A stretch of 53,100 nucleotides of DNA from M55B167 sp046482825 (GTDB lineage: Bacteria > Verrucomicrobiota > Kiritimatiellia > RFP12 > UBA1067), in NCBI GenBank assembly GCA_046482825.1, contig JAWOEI010000093.1, forward strand, positions 1 through 53,100, given 5' to 3'. The notes beneath the pieces are model-generated. The model was not told where the DNA came from, searched no databases, and was given only the letters and a program-made list of their open reading frames with translations. Of the stretch, positions 17,085 to 26,299 are shown one piece after another; the first letter of the stretch is position 1; each line of letters opens with the position of its first letter. The position numbers were made by a program, and so were the translations under genes.

Positions 17085-17955
17085 CAGCTATTATCTCCGT
17101 TCCTACACCTTGTTTAGTGAAAATTTCCAATAAAAGGGAGTGCGACATCCGACCGTCGACAAGGTGCACTTTTCCAACACCGGCCTCAATCGCCTCAACA
17201 CAACTGTCCACTTTGGGCAGCATACCGCCTGCAATAACTCCATTCTCCTTGAGTTTCTGAATAGAGCTGATCCGCAATGAGTTTAAAAGTGTCGCGTGAT
17301 CATGCACATCCATCAGCAGACCCGGCACATCAGACACAAAGGCAAGCTTGTTTACCTTCATCGCCTTGGCCAGGGCCGCCGCTGCAACATCGGCATTTAT
17401 GTTATACAACTTTCCATCCGGGCAGCAACCCAGCGGAGTAACAACGGGAATGACTCCTCCGTCAATCATTTCAAATATTTTTGAGGTATTCACCTCAACC
17501 GGCATCCCGACATATCCCCAGTCCAGCTCAACGCCTGATTCAGGACAGGTGCCAGTTTTTTTTCTGACCGTGAAAATTTCATCTCCATGCACCGATTCCG
17601 CAACTGCACCGCTGTTTTTAAGTATTCTGATGACATTCGAGTTGACCTCGTCCTTGATGACACTCTCGACAACCCGTATGCTTTTATCATCGGTCACTCG
17701 CAGACCGTGCACAAATTCCGCCTCGATACCGGCATTGAGCATGCCGCGTGAAATGGCCTTGCCGCCGCCGTGGACCAGCACCACCTTCATACCGACAGCA
17801 TTCATAAATGCAATATCCTTGAGAAGGCTGTTCAGATTACAGGGCACTTCCATTACGCTTCCGCCGACTTTCACCAGCACAACAGTTCCTTTAAAAGCCT
17901 GTATGTAAGGCAGGGCCTCGATAAGGACGGCCGCCTTTTTTATCGCCTGTTTCAT
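17077..17955 (-). CDS. argB: N-acetylglutamate kinase
   Basis: Phosphorylates N-acetylglutamate in the arginine pathway. From the ATG at 17955 the 292-residue protein begins with an N-terminal helix (MKQAIKKAAVLIEALPYIQ) like that of arginine-inhibited hexameric kinases, so feedback inhibition by arginine is likely. The glycine-rich loops VKVGGSVM and VHGGGKAI and the GGMLPKVDSC segment are clear. A GTG at 18078 in the same frame overlaps the argJ stop as GTGA and would add 41 residues; it could mark coupled translation, but the family alignment supports 17955. Gene order is argJ-argB-argD. Confidence 0.94.
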   Translation of the reverse strand: MKQAIKKAAVLIEALPYIQAFKGTVVLVKVGGSVMEVPCNLNSLLKDIAFMNAVGMKVVLVHGGGKAISRGMLNAGIEAEFVHGLRVTDDKSIRVVESVIKDEVNSNVIRILKNSGAVAESVHGDEIFTVRKKTGTCPESGVELDWGYVGMPVEVNTSKIFEMIDGGVIPVVTPLGCCPDGKLYNINADVAAAALAKAMKVNKLAFVSDVPGLLMDVHDHATLLNSLRISSIQKLKENGVIAGGMLPKVDSCVEAIEAGVGKVHLVDGRMSHSLLLEIFTKQGVGTEIIADE

Positions 17956-18074
17956 AACAAATTCAATGCTCCCGCCTACGCAAGTTAAGGCGTGGCATTC
18001 AGTTTCAATTCTCAGTATTCGTCGCTTATCACCAAGCTTATCCGTGCCTGCGTACAGCACTCGTTTCGGCAGAT

Positions 18075-19289
18075 TCACGTGGTATATTCCGCATTGATAC
18101 TCACATACTCATGCGAAAAATCACAGGTATAAACAGTATCAGAAGAATCGCCCAGATTTAAATTCACTGTCACATCAAAGACCCGCGACTTCATCTCATT
18201 ACAGGCGGCCTCAAGCATCGCCTGATCAGCAACTGTGCCGCAGTCAAACACAGGCGTACTGCCTATTGTTATCACTGTTTTCAGTTCTTCAACCTCAGCA
18301 CCTGAATAACCGACAGCCGCAATGATACGTCCCCAGTTAGGATCCATTCCGTAGAATGCTGTTTTGACCAGGGGCGATCGGGCAACGGCACGGGCCGCCA
18401 TGCCGGCATCCTCATCAGAGAGAGCGCCTGTCACTCTTACGGTAACAAACTTGGTGGCCCCCTCACCATCCATTACTATTTTCCTGCCGAGCTCAATGCA
18501 GACACATTTCAGGGCATCGACAAAAACAGCAAATGAAGGATGCGCAATGGTCACTATATCGTTTCCGGCTTTACCGGAAGCAAACGCCATGACAGTATCG
18601 TTTGTACTTCTGTCGCCGTCAACAACCAGACGGTTGAAACTGATTCCCACCGCCTGCTTGAGGGCATAATCCAGAGCGGAAGTCTCTATAGCGGCATCCG
18701 TGGTAATAAAAGCCAGCATGGTAGCCATATCCGGTTCTATCATTCCGGACCCCTTGGCCATACCGCCTATTACAATTTTTCTGCCGTCAATCTCAAATTC
18801 GACAGCAGACTCTTTTTCAACGGTATCGGTAGTCATGATAGCACAGGCAGCATCGTGTCCGCCGTCGGCACTCAGCGCCGCCGCAGCCTTTTCAATCCCG
18901 GAAGCAACCTTCTCCATAGGAAGTTCCACTCCGATAACCCCGGTTGAACAGACTAAAGTACAGTCTTCCTCAATACCCAGTGCCGTCGCGGCCAGACGTG
19001 TCATTGTGCAGGCATTGGAAAGTCCTTCTCCGCCTGTACAGGCATTGGCATTGCCGCTATTGATAACAACAGCCTGCGCCACACCGGATGCAGTACGCTT
19101 ACGGGAGACAATCACCGGCGCCGCGACAATCTTATTTGTGGTGTACACCGCGGCAACAGGGCAGGGCTCCTCCGCCACAATCAACGCCAGATCTTTACGG
19201 CCTGCGGACCTGACACCGGCTTCCACACCGCAGGCGGCAAAGCCTGCGGACGCGGTCACACCGCCTTTGACATGTGTATAATTCTGCAT
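18075..19289 (-). CDS. argJ: Bifunctional ornithine acetyltransferase / N-acetylglutamate synthase
   Basis: Transfers the acetyl group from acetylornithine back to glutamate, and in many species also uses acetyl-CoA. The protein (404 residues) is made as a precursor that cuts itself before the conserved Thr of the ATML motif, here Thr190 in GMIEPDMATMLAF; the new N-terminal Thr is the nucleophile. STGVIG and the oxyanion-hole residues lie just before it. It is the first gene of the arginine cluster. The 227 bases upstream, to the efflux gene, are AT-rich, contain GAATATTC but no full ARG box, and show no gene. Confidence 0.95.
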   Translation of the reverse strand: MQNYTHVKGGVTASAGFAACGVEAGVRSAGRKDLALIVAEEPCPVAAVYTTNKIVAAPVIVSRKRTASGVAQAVVINSGNANACTGGEGLSNACTMTRLAATALGIEEDCTLVCSTGVIGVELPMEKVASGIEKAAAALSADGGHDAACAIMTTDTVEKESAVEFEIDGRKIVIGGMAKGSGMIEPDMATMLAFITTDAAIETSALDYALKQAVGISFNRLVVDGDRSTNDTVMAFASGKAGNDIVTIAHPSFAVFVDALKCVCIELGRKIVMDGEGATKFVTVRVTGALSDEDAGMAARAVARSPLVKTAFYGMDPNWGRIIAAVGYSGAEVEELKTVITIGSTPVFDCGTVADQAMLEAACNEMKSRVFDVTVNLNLGDSSDTVYTCDFSHEYVSINAEYTT

Positions 19290-19516
19290 CAGTTTTTACA
19301 TCCGGCAACACTAATCTCCACCGTTAACCTGATAACAGCGGAGAGATTTCCTCAAAAGTCATATATATTTGAATATTCTGACTGAAAAGTCGATGAAAAA
19401 CGCATATCAGAGGAAATAATCTGGAAACATTTCCCTTTGATTCCGGCTGAAAGCAGTTTTGGGTTATTCCCTGATTTCAGGAGTTCCCATCACGTTTCCG
19501 GAAATCGCGCCGCCGC

Positions 19517-20932
19517 CTACCGGAGCTGACGCCACCCGCCCCCGAGTGCTTTATAAACCCCTATGAGGTTGCGTGCGATAGTAGCGCGGCTGATCACCAC
19601 AAGTTCCTCGTATTTCAACAGAGAACGTTGAGCATCAAGCACATTGGTAAAATCTGAAAGGCCCTGACTATACTGATCCTGCGCAATGTCAACAGCATTA
19701 CGGGCGGCTCCGGCCGCCTTCTGCAGTGATTCAAGACGTTCATATTCATGAACATAAGCTGTGAGATTATTACGCAGCTCAGCAACGGCATCCAGTACCG
19801 TCAACTCATAGCTGATGAAGGCCTGCTCATGCAGAGCCTTCTGTATCTCGATATTGGCGCGTATCGAACCGCCGTGGAATATCGGCCAGCTAACAGAGGG
19901 GCCCCAGGAATAGAAGCGACTGTCTGTATCCAGAAAATCACTGCTGCTGAGCGATTCCAGACCAATGGATCCATTCAGGGCGAATGTCGGATAAAGATCG
20001 GCCTCAGCAACGCCTATGGATGCACAGCGGGCTGCAAGACGCCGTTCCGCCGCACGTATATCCGGACGTTTACGCAAAGCTGAAGCGGGAATTCCGGTCA
20101 GGGTTCTGACCGGCACGGAAAGCATTTTCTCCGGGCTTTCAACGGCCATTCTGAATTCGCCGGGCATAACGCCGGTAAGAACTGCCAGAGCGTTCACAAC
20201 CTGCTTCATTCCGCTGCGGATTTCCGGAACAGAAGCCCTCGTCTGTTCCAGATTATAACGGGCCTGTTCAACGGCAAGATCATCGCCTATCCCCGATTCC
20301 ATGCGGGATGACAGGATATCCAGTGTATCCTGCTGCAACTTAAGGTTGGACTCCGCCACATGCAGACGCTCACACAACTCCTGATACGCCACATAAGCAT
20401 TCGCTGTTTCAGCGGCGACAACCACCCATACGTTCTCGTAAGTGGCACATGCAGCCTCGAAGTCTGCCCGGGCCGCCTCTATGGAACGTCGTCTGCGTCC
20501 GAAAATATCCACTTCCCAGCTGGCGTCGAAACCGGCCCGGTAGTTATCGCCATCAGCCGGCAATCCAGCATTATCGCTGTTGCGGTAACGACTGTAGGAA
20601 CCGGCCGAATCAACAACTGGCAGCAGACCGGCGCGGCTGACACCAAGCAAAGCGCGTGCCTCACGCACCTGCGCCAGGGAATCGGCCAGCTTCAGGTTGT
20701 TCATCAAAGCGCTTTCCACAAGATTTGTCAGCACAGGATCATCGAAAACACGCCACCATAATGTAATTTCATCAGCCGTGATCTCCGCTCCTTCCTGGTT
20801 CAGCAGATCATCAACACGCAGATCCTTCCATTCAACGCCTTCATAATCAGGACCGACGGCCTTGCAGCCAGCAAGGGTCAGCATAATGGCGGCCGCAGAA
20901 ATAATTGCTGCAAAAGTATAAAATATTTTCAT
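19517..20932 (-). CDS. Outer-membrane efflux channel lipoprotein (OprM/NodT family)
   Basis: Outer-membrane factor of a tripartite RND pump, forming a trimeric beta-barrel with a long periplasmic helical tunnel. It has 471 residues with a lipoprotein signal (lipobox LAGC, Cys23) and two repeated efflux domains, each with the helical hairpin typical of TolC/OprM (residues about 75-250 and 290-465). VGPDYE after the Cys, SYSRYRNSDN and DIFGRRRRSIEA are usual for the NodT type. It is the last gene of the operon, 94 bases after the pump gene, with no clear separate promoter. Confidence 0.93.
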   Translation of the reverse strand: MKIFYTFAAIISAAAIMLTLAGCKAVGPDYEGVEWKDLRVDDLLNQEGAEITADEITLWWRVFDDPVLTNLVESALMNNLKLADSLAQVREARALLGVSRAGLLPVVDSAGSYSRYRNSDNAGLPADGDNYRAGFDASWEVDIFGRRRRSIEAARADFEAACATYENVWVVVAAETANAYVAYQELCERLHVAESNLKLQQDTLDILSSRMESGIGDDLAVEQARYNLEQTRASVPEIRSGMKQVVNALAVLTGVMPGEFRMAVESPEKMLSVPVRTLTGIPASALRKRPDIRAAERRLAARCASIGVAEADLYPTFALNGSIGLESLSSSDFLDTDSRFYSWGPSVSWPIFHGGSIRANIEIQKALHEQAFISYELTVLDAVAELRNNLTAYVHEYERLESLQKAAGAARNAVDIAQDQYSQGLSDFTNVLDAQRSLLKYEELVVISRATIARNLIGVYKALGGGWRQLR

Positions 20933-21026
20933 TGTAAATCCTCTCTGTTTTACCGGGCGAATCAGATTTAATGCGATTCCATTTGATTCCCGGCTCCTGA
21001 TTTCCGATCTCTACCTCCGACAGCTA

Positions 21027-24000
21027 TCAATGATCTCCGATAATCTTCACGCGGACATCATGCATTTTTTCGCGGAAGGTCTGAAAAAGTGAATACAGCC
21101 CCGGCACAAGAGCAATACCGAAAAAAGTCGCAAAAAGCATCCCGCTCAACACCGTCACACCGATGGATTTGCGACTCTCGGCACCGGCACCGGTTGCATA
21201 GACCATAGGCAACACCCCCAGAATAAAGGTGAAGGCGGTCATAAGTACAGCGCGATAGCGTTCACTGGCTCCGCGCAGGGACGCATCAACCACGGAAAGT
21301 CCGTTTTCACGTTGAGTTTTACAAAACTCGACAATCAGAATGGCATTTTTTCCGGCCAGGGCCACCAGCAGAATCAAACCCAGCTGAGCATAGATACTCA
21401 CAGGCATCTTCATCACCACCAGCCCCAGCATTGCACCGCAAGTAGCCACGGAAACCGAGGTCATCACCGGCAGAGGTATGGTCCAGCTCTCATACTGCGC
21501 CACAAGAAACAGGTAACCGAACACCAGTGCCATTGCCAGCAGTATGCCAGTCTGACCGGAAGCACGCTGCTCCTGAAAACTCAACCCCGACCAGGAGTAA
21601 CCGTAGTCATCGGGAAGGATTTCCTCAGCGACTCCTTCTATCTTTTTCATCATTTCACCGGAACTGGAGCCAGGCATCAGCATAACGGTAATGCCGGCAC
21701 TCGGAAAGAGGTTATAACGGGAAACAGTACGCGGACCGAAAACGGGTTCAATTGTGACCAGAGAACCTACAGGCACCATATCTCCGCGATTGCTCTGCAC
21801 ATAGAGTTTGAGAATATCGTCCTTATCGTTACGGGCATTCCATTCAGCCTGAATAATAACCTGGTTCACCTGTGTACCGACATTTACGTCATTGACATAA
21901 CGTGATCCGAGATAACTCTGCAATGTACTGAAAATTGTACTGACAGACACATCAAGCAGCTCAGCTTTTAAGCGGTCGATATTAACCCGCAGCGAGGGTG
22001 TCTGAGCATTATAACCACTGAAAGCTGTCAGAACCTCCGGCAGAGCGTTGATTTTTTCCAGCAGGCTGTTCATCTCCTTTTCCAGACGAATGGGGTCCGA
22101 ATCAGCCAGCGACTGAAGCTGAAAATTCAAACCGTTACTGAATCCCAGACCTGGAATAGCCGGTGGCAGGAAGCTGTTGATAACAGCATCGGCAATGGTT
22201 GAAAATTTTTCCCGGCAGCGATCCATGATAGCATTGACATGCAGATCAGGCGACTTACGTGTACTCCAGTCATCGAGTCCGATAATCAGCATGGCACAAT
22301 TCTCAGCGCGTCCGCTGACCATAGCGAAACCGGTTACTCCGAGCACAAACTTGATGCCTTCATCATCACGGATAAGACTGGATGCCTGTTCCACTACTGC
22401 CTCGGTCCGGATTTTAGAGGCACCTTCAGGTAGCCGCACGTCGGCAAAAATCACGCCCTGATCCTCTTCCGGCAGGAAACTGGTAGGCATCATATTAAAC
22501 ATTTTCCAGAAGAGCAAAGCAAAAACCAGCAGAAACAGAGCGGAAAGACCGATACGGCGTACAAGAAAACCGCTCATCCGCACATATCCGTTACGGCAGC
22601 GGTTCAGGCTCCTGTTGAAAAGTGCGAACGGACCACGTTTATGCGGTTTCGGTTTACCCAGCACAGTGGCACAGAGCGCCGGGCTCAGAGTCAAAGCGTT
22701 AACGGTGGAAAAACATATAGCAGCCGACATGGTCACTGCGAACTGCTGATATATCTGGCCGGTTATGCCGGGAATAAAACCTACAGGCACAAATATAGCG
22801 AGCAGCACCAGAGTAGTGGCTATAACAGCCCCGCTGACTTCCTGCATTGTCCGCATTGTGGCATCTTTGCGCCCCAGGTTTTTCTCAGTCATAAGATGCT
22901 GGACACGCTCAACCACCACAATAGCATCATCCACAATGGAACCTATCGCCAGCACCAGTCCGAAGAGTGTCAGAGTGTTTATACTGTATCCAAGGGCAAT
23001 CAGAACAGCAAAAGTAGCTAAAAGCGAAACTGGAATCGTCAATGCGGGTATAAGTGTGGCCCGCCAATCCTGAAGAAAGAGATAGCAGACCATCACCACC
23101 AGCATAAAGGTCAGGAGCAGAGTCGTGGCAATCTCTTTAATTGATGCGCGCACAACTTCGGTTGCATCATAGGACGTGAAAAGCGCCATATCATGCGGCA
23201 GTCGTTTACGGAGTTCCGCCAGCACCTTCTGCAGCTGGTCCATCGTATCAATTGCGTTGGTCCCGGGAGTCTGACTGAGCGCAAGTGAAACCGCATCCGC
23301 TCCGTCATAGTTGCCGCTGTAGCCGTAGTTAGACTCGCCATATTCAATTTTTCCTATATCTTTCAGAAGCAGAACACCGCCGGTCTGTTCATCGGCACGG
23401 ACAACAATCTCACCGAAATCATCGGGATTATTAAGCCTTCCGGTGGCCTGCAGAGCGAACAGACGCTGTGCAGTATCATCAGTAGGAGCAGCCCCCACCT
23501 TACCGACCGCCGCCTGCAGATTCTGAGATCGTATCGCCGCAATGACATCATCCGTACTCAGCCCCAGGGAAGCCATCCTCCCGGCCTCCAGCCAGACACG
23601 CATACTGAGCTTGGGCCCGTAGATATCGACGCCGCCGACACCGTGAATGCGTTTGGCCTCATTCTGCACGTAATCATAGGCGAAATTACTCATTTCCAGT
23701 CGTTGGCGCGTGTTGCCGGGCGAATGAATATTCAGGAAACCAAGCATACTTGATGAACGGGTTTCAACAGTAACGCCCTGATCATTGATCTCCTCGGGCA
23801 GACGCGGCAGAACCTGCTGCAGACGGTTCTGCACCTTGACCATGTCTATATCGCGATCTGAACCGACCTCAAATGTCACAGTGAGATTATAGTTGCCGGA
23901 ATCATCACTGGTGGACGACATATAGAGCATTTCATCCACACCGTTAATCTCATCCTCGATGGGAATAGCGACAGTTCGGGCAACCTCCTGCGCATTGGCA

Positions 24001-24155
24001 CCGGGATAACGGGTACGAACCTGAATTTCAGGCGGCGTCACCTCCGGATACTGAGTGACCGGAAGATTCTTTATCGCAAGAACTCCGGCCAGCGAGAGCA
24101 CAACAGAGATAACCATCGCGAAACGGGGACGTTCTATAAAGACTTTGGAAATCAT
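21027..24155 (-). CDS. RND multidrug efflux pump inner-membrane subunit (AcrB/MexB type, HAE1)
   Basis: Proton-driven pump that takes hydrophobic compounds from the periplasm or inner membrane. The 1042 residues match AcrB-type pumps. The start (MISKVFIERPRFAMVISVV) and the TM4 motif GSIVDDAIVVVERV, with the paired Asp near 407-408 that carry protons, are clear; the matching Lys lies in the later VALAGKNAILIVEF segment. Two large periplasmic loops follow TM1 and TM7. The gene overlaps the adaptor by four bases (ATGA). Drug-type rather than metal-type loops suggest lipophilic substrates, but specificity cannot be read from the sequence. Confidence 0.96.
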   Translation of the reverse strand: MISKVFIERPRFAMVISVVLSLAGVLAIKNLPVTQYPEVTPPEIQVRTRYPGANAQEVARTVAIPIEDEINGVDEMLYMSSTSDDSGNYNLTVTFEVGSDRDIDMVKVQNRLQQVLPRLPEEINDQGVTVETRSSSMLGFLNIHSPGNTRQRLEMSNFAYDYVQNEAKRIHGVGGVDIYGPKLSMRVWLEAGRMASLGLSTDDVIAAIRSQNLQAAVGKVGAAPTDDTAQRLFALQATGRLNNPDDFGEIVVRADEQTGGVLLLKDIGKIEYGESNYGYSGNYDGADAVSLALSQTPGTNAIDTMDQLQKVLAELRKRLPHDMALFTSYDATEVVRASIKEIATTLLLTFMLVVMVCYLFLQDWRATLIPALTIPVSLLATFAVLIALGYSINTLTLFGLVLAIGSIVDDAIVVVERVQHLMTEKNLGRKDATMRTMQEVSGAVIATTLVLLAIFVPVGFIPGITGQIYQQFAVTMSAAICFSTVNALTLSPALCATVLGKPKPHKRGPFALFNRSLNRCRNGYVRMSGFLVRRIGLSALFLLVFALLFWKMFNMMPTSFLPEEDQGVIFADVRLPEGASKIRTEAVVEQASSLIRDDEGIKFVLGVTGFAMVSGRAENCAMLIIGLDDWSTRKSPDLHVNAIMDRCREKFSTIADAVINSFLPPAIPGLGFSNGLNFQLQSLADSDPIRLEKEMNSLLEKINALPEVLTAFSGYNAQTPSLRVNIDRLKAELLDVSVSTIFSTLQSYLGSRYVNDVNVGTQVNQVIIQAEWNARNDKDDILKLYVQSNRGDMVPVGSLVTIEPVFGPRTVSRYNLFPSAGITVMLMPGSSSGEMMKKIEGVAEEILPDDYGYSWSGLSFQEQRASGQTGILLAMALVFGYLFLVAQYESWTIPLPVMTSVSVATCGAMLGLVVMKMPVSIYAQLGLILLVALAGKNAILIVEFCKTQRENGLSVVDASLRGASERYRAVLMTAFTFILGVLPMVYATGAGAESRKSIGVTVLSGMLFATFFGIALVPGLYSLFQTFREKMHDVRVKIIGDH

Positions 24156-25408
24156 ATTTCGGCTGCTCCGTCGTTTACAGTGATACTTACGGATTCATGT
24201 CTGCCAGCATGTGACGGCATTTCCTCATCAACCCTCACTTTGACACCGTCTGAAAGGTTTAGAACACCTTCAACAACAACCTTTTCTCCATCCTTGACAC
24301 CTTCCATCAGCTCTACAGCACCTTTAAAAGTATCACCTGTTTTAACTTTGCGTCTGACGACTTTGCTGCTCTCAGCCAAAACATACACAAAGTCACCGTC
24401 GGAATTTGTATGCAGGGCGCTTTGAGAAATAACCGGATAGGGATGCGGATCTTTTTCATCTATCATAACAGTGACATAGCTGTTGGGGACCAGCAGACCG
24501 TCAGTATTACTGAAACGTATGCGTATAGACAGGTTTGCGGTACGGCCCGACATTTCATTGTTTTCAAAATCCGGTTCACCGCTTAAATCAGGAATTTTTC
24601 CGTTTGGCAGCCTGAGCCGCAGCCGCATCGTATCCCACAGGCGTTCATGGGAGATTTTATCACGCCATTCAAAATATTCGCGGTCTGTCATTGAAAAAAC
24701 AACGCGTATCGGATCCATCTGCACAATACGCACCAGTGTCCCTATAGAAGGCGCAACATAATCTCCGACAGTGGCGACGGCACGTCCTGTTTTACCGGAA
24801 ATAGGCGCATGAATGCGACAGTGCTTCAAATCGATTTCCGCCATACGCACACTTGCCTGCGCCTGCACAACCCCGGCCCTTCCGGCGGCGACGTCGCTTT
24901 CCGCCTTGTCCATATCAGCCTGTGTTATACCGCGCGCATCCGAAGCATTAAGTCTTTTCAGATAGCGTTCAGCACGCTCTACCTCCGCCTCGACCTGTGC
25001 CAGCTCGGCCTTGCGCAGAGCCACCACAGCCTCATAAGGTTCAAGGTCTATTTCAAACAGCAAATCACCTTCCTCAACTGATGCGCCTTCCTTGAAATTG
25101 ACTTTTGTGACATAACCCGAAACGCGGGCACCGAGATCAACATCTCTGACAGGCTCAACCCTGCCGATAAAATCAACTGGAGGATTGAGCGCTTTAAGTC
25201 CGGCCCGTTCCACCCTCACCAGAGGTTCACCGTCCTCAGCAGGCAGCAGACCGGCAGGCAGACCCTGCTCGGCATCCGGCATAATATCTTTAACCAGCCA
25301 TCCGATTACAAATGCGCATATTGCGGTAAACAGAACACCAAGAAATCTGGCGAGTGGATGTTCCTTCCGCTTTGTCCCTTCTTCACTGTGTATTTTTTTC
25401 TTCGTCAT
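24152..25408 (-). CDS. RND pump periplasmic adaptor (membrane fusion protein)
   Basis: Links the inner-membrane pump with the outer-membrane channel. At 418 residues, it has one N-terminal membrane segment (about 22-41, LGVLFTAICAFVIGWLV), then the barrel-sandwich lipoyl half (GARVSGYVTKVNFKEGASVEEGDLLFEID), an alpha-hairpin of about 65 residues, the second lipoyl half (CRIHAPISGKTGRAVATVGDYV) and the C-terminal beta domains. No lipobox is seen, so it is anchored by the helix. It overlaps the pump gene by four bases and follows tetR by 61 bases. Confidence 0.94.
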   Translation of the reverse strand: MTKKKIHSEEGTKRKEHPLARFLGVLFTAICAFVIGWLVKDIMPDAEQGLPAGLLPAEDGEPLVRVERAGLKALNPPVDFIGRVEPVRDVDLGARVSGYVTKVNFKEGASVEEGDLLFEIDLEPYEAVVALRKAELAQVEAEVERAERYLKRLNASDARGITQADMDKAESDVAAGRAGVVQAQASVRMAEIDLKHCRIHAPISGKTGRAVATVGDYVAPSIGTLVRIVQMDPIRVVFSMTDREYFEWRDKISHERLWDTMRLRLRLPNGKIPDLSGEPDFENNEMSGRTANLSIRIRFSNTDGLLVPNSYVTVMIDEKDPHPYPVISQSALHTNSDGDFVYVLAESSKVVRRKVKTGDTFKGAVELMEGVKDGEKVVVEGVLNLSDGVKVRVDEEMPSHAGRHESVSITVNDGAAEI

Positions 25409-25469
25409 AAATTTTTCCTTTTTGAAACTGTTTCCTGCTGATCAGCAGGGTTCTTTTGACAGACTGAAA

Positions 25470-26084
25470 TCACTGCGCCCGGATATTTTTTTCAACCGAA
25501 TCAATTAAACAATCGAACACCGCATCCACATCATAATCCATATCATCAGCACCCAGCCGGCAATGCAGCATGCCTATCCAGGTCAGCCCTATCATGTACG
25601 CGACATTCATCACATCCACTCCCGGACGCAGTTCCCCGCGTGCCTGCATGGAGCGGAATGCCGTGGCTGTCACATTGATCAGGGAATTATCAAGTATTTT
25701 AAGCTGTGCACCGACATTCTTCAGCGCTGGCCTCGACCAGTCCAGGTTCAACAGCATTTTGATATGCTTGCGGTTGGCTGGCACCTCAATCACACGGGCC
25801 ATCCATTCCTTGAGACCGGTGCGCAACTCATCGAAATTTTCCGGCTGAGAATTAATAATACGCTGATCACCGATCGCTTCATCGACGATATACACAACCA
25901 ACTGTTTCAAAAGTTCCGGTTTGCTGCTGAAATGCCAGTAAATCGCGCCTTTACTGAGCTTGATTCGGTCGGCAATTTTCTGAAAGGTTGTTTTGTCGTA
26001 ACCTTTTTTGGAAAAAATATCCAAAGCGGCCTTCAATATCTTAAGCCGTGTTTTTTCAGCGTCCTCTTTGGTTCTGCGAGCCAT
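25470..26084 (-). CDS. TetR-family repressor of the efflux operon
   Basis: A 204-residue TetR/AcrR-type regulator. The start at 26084 has GGAGAG eight bases upstream; the longer open frame to 26222 runs through the operator and is not used. The HTH lies at about residues 31-50 (TTFQKIADRIKLSKGAIYWHF), and the C-terminal half is the ligand-binding helical domain. It is the first gene of the tetR-adaptor-pump-channel operon, and the operator lies in its own promoter, so it should repress itself and the pump until an inducer binds. The ligand is unknown. Confidence 0.93.
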   Translation of the reverse strand: MARRTKEDAEKTRLKILKAALDIFSKKGYDKTTFQKIADRIKLSKGAIYWHFSSKPELLKQLVVYIVDEAIGDQRIINSQPENFDELRTGLKEWMARVIEVPANRKHIKMLLNLDWSRPALKNVGAQLKILDNSLINVTATAFRSMQARGELRPGVDVMNVAYMIGLTWIGMLHCRLGADDMDYDVDAVFDCLIDSVEKNIRAQ

Positions 26085-26114
26085 TTCAACTCTCCAATCA
26101 GTTATCGGTCGTGG

Positions 26115-26144
26115 ATTATACATACCTTCTGGTAGGTATGTAAA
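26115..26144 (-). promoter_or_regulatory. Sigma-70-type promoter of the tetR-efflux operon
   Basis: On the minus strand the -35 box TTTACA (26139-26144) and a perfect -10 box TATAAT (26115-26120) are 18 bases apart. The start site would lie near 26108, giving a leader of about 25 bases that contains GGAGAG before tetR. Confidence 0.8.
26119..26142. promoter_or_regulatory. 24-bp TetR/AcrR-like operator
   Basis: TACATACC and GGTATGTA form inverted arms around an 8-base centre, 24 bases in all. Length, arm sequence and spacing closely resemble the known acrAB operator bound by AcrR (TACATACA...TGTATGTA). It fills the space between the -35 and -10 boxes, so a bound repressor would block polymerase. 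Confidence 0.8.
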
Positions 26145-26146
26145 CA

Positions 26147-26174
26147 AAAAAATCAAACAGCTGTTTGATTTTTT
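26147..26174 (-). terminator. Perfect 28-bp palindrome with A/T tails, likely terminator of dnaB
   Basis: Fourteen-base arms centred on CAGCTG are exactly complementary and end in A6/T6 runs, so the minus-strand transcript of dnaB would form a hairpin followed by a U-tract. It lies 126 bases after the dnaB stop and directly before the efflux promoter. By symmetry it could also act on the other strand, or be a second operator. Confidence 0.6.
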
Positions 26175-26299
26175 GAGAGAGATGAAATCGGCCTTTAACC
26201 GAATAGCGGATACAAAAACCAATGGTGTTGCGGAAGATCAGAAAGTTCATTTCTGCGGTTAGAGGTGACGTATCTCAGACATCCGTCCAGTTTCAGGTT

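Noticed and set aside
19360..19385. GAATATTC upstream of argJ as an ArgR box
   Set aside because: It lacks the spacing and flanking bases of the 18-bp ARG box, and no second box is present.
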